Positions 6,926-11,792 of a stretch of 11,792 nucleotides of DNA are shown here, one piece after another. This DNA is from Stramenopiles sp. TOSAG23-6 (lineage: Eukaryota; Sar). Each line of letters begins with the position of its first letter. Position 1 is the stretch's first letter. The notes beneath the pieces are model-generated. The model was given only the letters and a program-made list of their open reading frames with translations. It was not told the DNA's origin and ran no database searches. The DNA lies in contig LT636239.1 of NCBI GenBank assembly GCA_900128565.1, positions 1 to 11,792 of the forward strand, written 5' to 3'. Made by a program: the position numbers and the translations under genes.

Positions 6926-7720
6926 ATGGTTGGATTCACAGTTATTGGAACGAATCTGGAAATGGAGAAAAAGTCAAGGTATAAAAAGAGGAAACAAGGA
7001 AAACGTTGGGGCTGCAAATTTGTGGATAAGAAGTCTGGTATTTCTTGTACGAAGAAGGCACAAGGCGCGTCAACATTTTGTTGCGCACACGGAGGAGGCA
7101 ACCGTTGTCAAGTTAAAGGATGTACAACAAGTGCTAGAGGAGCAAAGAGCGGAAGATGCATGCGACATGTTTGTTGTCCACTTTCATTTCAAATTTATTT
7201 CTTTTTCACGCTTTTCCATAGAAAATTTCTCACTAAACAATTTTTAGTTTTTTACTTTTTCACAATACTTGGTGGTGGTCGAAGGTGTGAAATGAAAAAC
7301 TGTTGTAAAGGCGCACAGGGTCGAACTCCTTACTGTATTGCCCATGGAGGTGGGCGGAGATGCTCTTTCCTAAATTGTGATAAAGGAGCCACAAATAAAG
7401 TAAGTTGTGCAAAAAGTTTATGCAAAAGGCACACTCGACTAGAAGAAGAGAGAAAGAAAAAAAACGGAAAAAAAGAAATGAAGTTTGATCAAATAGAAAA
7501 GAAGACACTAAAACGTCAGTTACCCGATGACATATCATTCTCTCAAATTCAGCAGCCCTTTAAACAGACACGAGTCAATTCAATCAACTGTGAGAGTATT
7601 CAACTTCATGATTTTTCAAATGCAAATTGTTTTGGAGACTGGCAAATATTTGGAATGAATGAACTGATGAAAATTGAAAAACTTATGAATGATGCGCAAA
7701 ATATCGCAGTGATCACTTGA
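6926..7720 (+). CDS. WRKY19-like zinc-finger chain protein, interrupted by an intron-like segment
   Basis: ATG 6926 to TGA 7718-7720. Four Cys/His fingers are visible in order: CKFVDKKSGISC...CCAH, CQVKGC...CMRH, CEMKNC...CIAH and CSFLNC...CKRH. They are joined by HGGGNRC or HGGGRRC linkers, and the pattern is mostly C-x4-C-x10-14-C-x2-H. Such chains are abundant in oomycetes and are annotated as WRKY19-like, although no WRKY domain is present. Between fingers 2 and 3 a 34-codon Phe-rich stretch (7169-7270) breaks the expected RH-GGGRRC linker and is almost certainly intronic. Removing it exactly gives 230 residues; leaving it in gives 264. A basic stretch (RKKKNGKKEMK) after the last finger may be a nuclear signal. 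The role, probably nucleic-acid or protein binding, is unproven. The start is the first ATG; an upstream exon is possible. Confidence 0.8.
   Translation: MVGFTVIGTNLEMEKKSRYKKRKQGKRWGCKFVDKKSGISCTKKAQGASTFCCAHGGGNRCQVKGCTTSARGAKSGRCMRHVCCPLSFQIYFFFTLFHRKFLTKQFLVFYFFTILGGGRRCEMKNCCKGAQGRTPYCIAHGGGRRCSFLNCDKGATNKVSCAKSLCKRHTRLEEERKKKNGKKEMKFDQIEKKTLKRQLPDDISFSQIQQPFKQTRVNSINCESIQLHDFSNANCFGDWQIFGMNELMKIEKLMNDAQNIAVIT
7169..7270 (+). other. Probable intron with non-AG 3' end in the zinc-finger gene
   Basis: Removing 102 bases from GTTTGT (7169) to AATACTT (7270) joins RCMRH to GGGRRC, the exact linker used elsewhere in the protein. The segment is T-rich, with a branch-like CACTAAAC near 7231-7238. 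The only well-placed AG is 7246-7247. Pairing that AG with GT at 7173 or 7176 keeps the frame but leaves FYFFTIL in front of GGGRRC. Pairing it with GT at 7169 shifts the frame and stops translation soon after. So the canonical options give poorer proteins. Confidence 0.55.
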
Positions 7721-8069
7721 GTACTGCTTTAGTATAGGTATCGGGTTAATTCAACATGTACATATATATATATATAGATCCGTATATATAAGCGTATATA
7801 AGATCCTATTATATATTATAATCCGTTTATATTTTTATACGTTTTTATATCAGATTATTTTCGACTATTTTGGGACTATTTCGTGTTAAACTTACAGAAA
7901 ATTACTGATGACTTGTAAACTACTCATTGAATGAAAACTGGCAATGTTTACAATTATACTTGCAAAATAAACTATAGTTATACAATGACTTCAGATTAGA
8001 TTTAAATTTTGAGATTCTCCATCTAGAACAAAACGCAACAAAATCGAACAAAATCATCACGCAAAATCC
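7721..8069. other. AT-rich intergenic region with TA repeats
   Basis: No gene is seen. 7761-7860 is a degenerate TA-rich tract that begins with a pure (TA)n run and continues with recurring CGTATATA / CGTTTATAT blocks. The last part (8020-8069) is rich in AACAAAATC motifs and looks like a leader in front of the ATG at 8070. Confidence 0.6.
7761..7860. repeat. Degenerate TA-rich low-complexity tract
   Basis: Alternating TA runs are interrupted by GATCC and CGT at irregular spacing: CGTATATATAAG, CGTATATAAGATCC, CCGTTTATA, ACGTTTTTATAT. It is not a clean tandem repeat. Simple-sequence slippage is the likely origin. Confidence 0.6.
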
Positions 8070-8267
8070 ATGATACCCGGTAACATGAAAACGTGCGCAT
8101 CTCGACCACGATGGCCGCGGTCACATAGTACACGATTAAATACAAGACTTTGGCCTGTAGCTGCTAGCACTCCGCAAGTTTTTTTGCATTCGACAAACGA
8201 ATTTGATTGTAGACATTTTGTAAAGCTTTCACATATAAAGGGAGTTATATATATTGTTGGAGAATAG
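8070..8267 (+). CDS. Doubtful 65-codon ORF upstream of SRP14
   Basis: ATG 8070 to TAG 8265-8267. I do not recognise the product. The first 40 residues are rich in Arg, Ser and Thr and lack acidic residues (KTCASRPRWPRSHSTRLNTR), ending in VFLHST, which resembles a mitochondrial presequence. The sequence here is richer in G+C than its surroundings, and the ATG follows an A/C-rich leader-like stretch. It could be a small gene, a first exon of a gene whose other exons I cannot define, or chance ORF in the SRP14 leader, whose start lies 34 bases past this stop. Confidence 0.25.
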   Translation: MIPGNMKTCASRPRWPRSHSTRLNTRLWPVAASTPQVFLHSTNEFDCRHFVKLSHIKGVIYIVGE

Positions 8268-8301
8268 TTTCATCGATATCTGTATTAGACTAGGTAGGGA
8301 A

Positions 8302-8607
8302 ATGGTATGTGTGACAAATTCTCAGTTTTTAACAGCACTCACGAGGATGTTTGAAGCAACGAAAGAATCAGGTTACTCAGTCAACGTGACTTCCAAGCAG
8401 CATAAATCGAAGGAAGGTAGAAGTTGCTTCCTCATTAGATGTAGTTGTAATGGTTCAAATGGTAAATCATTCAGCACAATGATCTCTGCTAAAGGCCAGC
8501 AAAAGTTTCAAGAGCAGTACTCGAATATCCTCATGGTAAGACTTTATGGCTTGAAGAAAAGAGAGAAAAAACAAAAGAAGAAGATTCATCGACGTGCCTC
8601 GGAATGA
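8302..8607 (+). CDS. SRP14: Signal recognition particle 14 kDa subunit (SRP14)
   Basis: The product has 101 residues. It matches the SRP14 layout: an N-terminal MVxxxNSQFLTALTRMFE helix, a beta strand SVNVTSK, a short loop, SCFLIRC, then KSFSTMISAKGQQKFQEQYSNIL and the basic GLKKREKKQKKK end. SRP14 pairs with SRP9 on the Alu domain of SRP RNA and slows elongation while the ribosome docks at the ER. The start at 8302 was chosen because family members begin only a few residues before the QFL helix; the frame stays open upstream only to a TTG codon. The loop between the second and third strands is shorter than in animals (about six residues, KSKEGR). No intron is needed; the GTAAGA at 8536 lies inside conserved sequence. 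The gene is convergent with the TBC1D31-like gene, 104 bases from its stop. Confidence 0.9.
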   Translation: MVCVTNSQFLTALTRMFEATKESGYSVNVTSKQHKSKEGRSCFLIRCSCNGSNGKSFSTMISAKGQQKFQEQYSNILMVRLYGLKKREKKQKKKIHRRASE

Positions 8608-8711
8608 ATATGTACACTATAGTCAGTATAGAAAATGTTGATTGCATAAATACCTGAATTATTAATAATTTTGTTCTATCACAAGGCTCTGTTTTTATTA
8701 TCAATACTGTT
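8608..8711. terminator. Shared 3' region of two convergent genes
   Basis: Only 104 bases separate the stops of SRP14 (+) and the TBC1D31-like gene (-). On the minus strand AATAAA (plus 8694-8699) lies about 13 bases past the TBC1D31-like stop. On the plus strand there is GCATAAATA near 8644. The two transcripts' 3' ends probably overlap. Confidence 0.4.
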
Positions 8712-11700
8712 TTACTCTTTATCATCTTGTTTTTCTGAAGGTAAAGTGCTCACACTGGAAGGTCGACCAGTAGTTATAGGTGATTCAATAGATTTGGAGT
8801 CTACAGAAATGTCTAGTTCACTTTCTGTTACTTCTCTTCCACCTGATGCTAAAGATGCGTCTAAGTTAGAGTCATAATCATATCTATTGTCCAAACTATT
8901 CCTCCCACCTAGTCCTACTGAAGAATTAGCGGGTGATTCCAATTCACCCCGTTTCATACCTAAAGTATTTCTCGTCAAACCTAAACTTAAATCATCATTA
9001 AATTCGGAGAACATTGATGCATCACTTTCTTTATCATCTTTTTTATGTTTTTGAACAATTCTGTCTGCGGCTTTCTCCAATGAAGTCGATGACTGAAGCC
9101 CTCCTAAGTAGTTTTGATCACCTGCGCTATCTAGTGCAATACTATCATTTAAATATTGACTACTGTCAAACGACGACATTGGACCTATACTGTTACTAGT
9201 ATCCATACTGAGACCAATATTATTTTCATCAGTAGACAATTTCTTTTGATGACCTTTGGAAAATTTTTCCTGAAGATTTTTCTGGATCTCAAAAAGTTGT
9301 TTCTCTCGCTCTGCCATTAATTTTGACATAAATTCTTCATGCTTACGACGTTCCATAAGAAGTTTTTCATCAGTTTCGCGTCTAATCTTTTGAACCATAG
9401 ATTCTTGTTGATGGCCATGACGACGGACCATTTCATCCTCTAACTTCTGTTGCGCACGAACAAAAGCAAGACGTTCCTGCAATTCTTGATCACGGAGCAT
9501 CATTTCATGCTCAATTAGACGATGTTTTGCATGCTCTTTTTCAAGTTCCACCATTTGCTTTGATACCGATTCTTCATCTGCAATAATCTTTTGAGTCTCT
9601 TCGCGATGCATAGTACGTGTAGCTTCTTCCCACTGACGACGTTTTTGGTCTGCTTCAAGTTTTTTTAAACGTTCGTTCCACTGCTTAGTTTTTTCTTCAT
9701 GAGCTTCACGAGTTTTTTTTAATCTTTCTGTGCGCTCTTCATTACGCTTTTTTAAAGCTTCATTGCGATCATCAATTAATTTTTGTTGCTCGCGTTGCTC
9801 TTCTTCAAGTAATACCTTCTGTGCTTTTTCACGTTGCTGAACCTGCATTTGTGCTATCTTCAATTCATCTTCGGCTGAATGACGAAGTCGTCGCTCACGT
9901 TCAATTGCTGCCATTTTTTCTGAATGCTTGGCGCGTTTTGCTTGCAATTGAGCCAAAAGACCTCGCTGTACCTCGATTTGTTGATCGACCTGTAACATTT
10001 GTTGTTGTTTTTCCAATTCAATGCGTCGCCTTAATTGTCGTTCTTCGTCCTCCGCGCGCCAAGCCTCATGGGTTGCCTTATCCTCCTTTTCTAATACATC
10101 AAGTTGAACCTGAATTTGACTACGCATATCATGCAGATTCTGCTGCTGCATAGCCTCTTCTTGTAATTCGGCGATTCGTTGGTCACTCTGGAATTCAAGA
10201 TTTTGTAACGCTTCTTCATCACGTAAACGATCTACATCTTTTTTATTATTTATCTGTTGAGTTTCCAACCAAGTTGAAAGTTCTTCTGCATTAGCCTCCA
10301 TACGAAGTCGGGTATTGCGCACTGCTTCAACTGAAGATTTCTCACGCGCACCGAGATGTTCAAGTCTTCGTAGACGCATCTTATGTGCTAGGTCATTTTG
10401 CTCTTCAGTGAGTTTTGCATTGATCTCAGAATCTTTTTCAATTCTTCGCTTCTCTGTGATATCTAGAAGTTCCCTAGTTCGCTGCAATTTTTTTCGTTCT
10501 TCCTCCATTTCTTTAGTGATTTGAGCCAACGCATTGAGCTTTCTCTGTTGTCCTTCCACGCGCGATTGTTCAGCTTCTATCTGTTTTCGTCTTGCAGCTT
10601 GAAAATCAACGACTGCTTTTGGAAAACCAATGAATAATGGATATTGCCCACGCGACAATATTGGTTCAATACTGCTGCCCGCACCACCACATTTACCTAG
10701 ATCTTCTTCTACAGCAGAAGGAATTTCTTTTGATGTACGAAGTAATAATTGGGACATTTTCCACAAACGTCTCACATCAATAGCATTCTGTCGTCTCAGA
10801 AATTGACGAACTTCTTCAGCCGTATGACAGCCAAGTAATGCAGTTCGAAAAATACGAATATATGCAAGAGCACATAATGGAAATAAGCTTGGTTCTCTCC
10901 AATTAGCTATGAGATTATCCCATAATTTTAACCATTGGGGTCGGGTGAGAACTTCTGAAAATGCACTCTGTAACATCGGCCAGCAATATTCATCAGCAGC
11001 GATTCCAATATCTGTAAAGTGACGATGAAGAGTAGCATCATGAGAAATAAGGCATCGCTCAAAACTTTCTAGCAATACTACAGGAGGACCTGGCATATTG
11101 GCATACCAGCCTTTACACCAATGCATAAGAACACACGACAATAATTCAAATGAAACAACATCATCAGAAGTAGATGTTGTCTTCACAAATGGGAATGATA
11201 GGACTGGGAGATAGGGTAATTCAGCGAATACAGGCGACCAATGACCCAATGCTGATAAAATTCGTTGTAATCTAGCAAGCAATCGTCTGTTCTTTATCGG
11301 GTACCTGTCGGATAATGATTTAAATGCAGGGTGTATACCTCGCTGTCTAAGAGCATCAAATGCAACGCGATTTTCTGGAAGTCTCAATAGAAATCGCCAA
11401 CATAAAAGTCGATGTTTTACGGGAAATGTATTTTGGAAAAATATTTGAAAAGTTTTTTCGTTAGGTACAAAATTTCGTACGAAACAAAATTCGAATTTGA
11501 AAAAAAATAAAACATACATTCACCATGGCTTGATAATAATCTAAGTAGTGACTCCTCATTGATATTCGACTCCGCGTCAGATACTCTGGTCAGTCTATGT
11601 AGTGGTGGATTGGCTTTGGGTTCAAGAAAATTTTCTTCCTCCTTGATTATAACATTTGCCATGGCTTGTCTCTTTAGACTCTTCATCTGTCTCTCGCGTA

Positions 11701-11792
11701 AATGTAACTTTCCCATTTTAGGATTTGTTTTAGTAGATTTCCACTTACTTGACCCATCAGTCTTTTGGTCATTTTTACTTAAAATAGATCTG
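8712..11792 (-). CDS. TBC1D31: TBC1D31-like protein, 5' partial (TBC domain and long coiled coil)
   Basis: Two exons: 11792-11518 (91 codons, frame open to the window edge) and 11425-8712 (904 codons, TAA at 8714-8712). The first begins in a charged linker and ends LLRLLSSHGE. The second opens FPVKHRLLCWRFLLRLPENR, followed by PIKNRRLLARLQRILSALGHW, PYLPVLSFPFVK and FSEVLTRPQWLKLWDN, all typical of the TBC domain of TBC1D31 (WDR67), ending near exon-2 residue 215. I see no IxxDxxR arginine-finger motif, so Rab-GAP activity is doubtful. From about exon-2 residue 270 to 720 is a continuous Glu/Lys/Arg/Gln coiled coil. A Ser/Asp-rich tail of about 180 residues follows. The family sits at centrosomes and basal bodies, which fits a zoospore-forming organism. 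The WD40 part should lie beyond 11792. The ATG at 11714-11716 is therefore internal, and the one at 11517-11519 is intronic. Confidence 0.88.
11426..11517 (-). other. Intron without any AG in the TBC1D31-like gene
   Basis: The flanking exons are in different frames, so splicing (or frame change) is required. The conserved join is ...HGE then FPVKHR. It is obtained only by removing 92 bases, beginning at the textbook donor GTATGT (minus strand, 11517 downwards) and ending ...AATACAT. No AG exists on the minus strand between the donor and the conserved FPVKHR codons. A branch-like CCTAAC lies about 35 bases before the 3' end. The exact ends are ambiguous by two bases because AT flanks both sides; no choice gives AG. 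Confidence 0.6.

Noticed and set aside
7400-7405. GTAAGT consensus donor in the zinc-finger gene
   Set aside because: It lies inside the fourth finger; splicing here would remove its last Cys and His ligands.
8254-8301. Extension of SRP14 upstream to TTG 8254
   Set aside because: SRP14 proteins start a few residues before QFL; ATG 8302 fits and the upstream frame has no ATG.
8536-8541. GTAAGA possible donor in SRP14
   Set aside because: The SRP14 alignment runs straight through (SNILMVRLYGLKKR), so no intron is needed.
11426-11519. MYVLFFFKFEF... as the N-terminus of the TBC protein
   Set aside because: These residues come from the T-rich intron. TBC homology starts at FPVKHR and continues upstream in exon 1.
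11426-11716. ATG at 11716 as the true start of the TBC gene
   Set aside because: The frame stays open without a stop up to the window edge, and the family has a large WD40 part further upstream.
1-11792. CRISPR arrays, tRNA or rRNA genes
   Set aside because: No spaced palindromic repeats, cloverleaf candidates or rRNA-like segments were seen by eye.

Overview
The window looks like nuclear DNA of an oomycete, and I infer this from content rather than from any single diagnostic base. It holds a secreted ankyrin protein with an RXLR-like N-terminus, a chain of C-x4-C...C-x2-H fingers of the kind annotated in oomycetes as WRKY19-like, a double TALE/KN homeodomain protein with a CW-type finger, and two housekeeping genes (SRP14 and a TBC1D31-like centrosome/basal-body protein). 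Genes are compact with few short introns, and intergenic DNA is AT-rich. A white rust (Albugo) or another zoospore-forming oomycete fits, but the genus is a guess. Scattered N bases (415-427, 1437) show a draft assembly.

Layout: 1-617 is a leader region with a 9-bp tandem repeat and three tiny upstream ORFs. 618-4049 (+) encodes the KN/KN/CW protein in one exon. 4050-4922 is AT-rich with several local repeats. 4923-6611 (-) encodes the secreted 11-repeat ankyrin protein, with a frame-shifted extra repeat and a fold-back just past its stop. 6612-6925 is a divergent promoter region. 6926-7720 (+) encodes the zinc-finger chain, interrupted by a 102-nt intron-like segment. 7721-8301 is AT-rich and holds one doubtful 65-codon ORF. 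8302-8607 (+) is SRP14. 8712-11792 (-) is the C-terminal two-thirds or so of a TBC1D31-like gene, convergent with SRP14, whose WD40 part should lie beyond the right edge.

The genes do not form a pathway: two are nuclear regulators, one is a probable secreted effector, one is a translocation/translation factor and one is a cilium/centrosome component. The most unusual signal is at the splice sites. In both genes that need an intron, the join that restores the conserved protein exactly starts with GTNTGT but ends in AATACWT instead of AG. One of the two introns contains no AG dinucleotide at all. Two cases are few and assembly error is possible, but the two 3' ends share a motif (TTTTTC..AATACWT) and have a CTAAC-like branch site at nearly the same distance.
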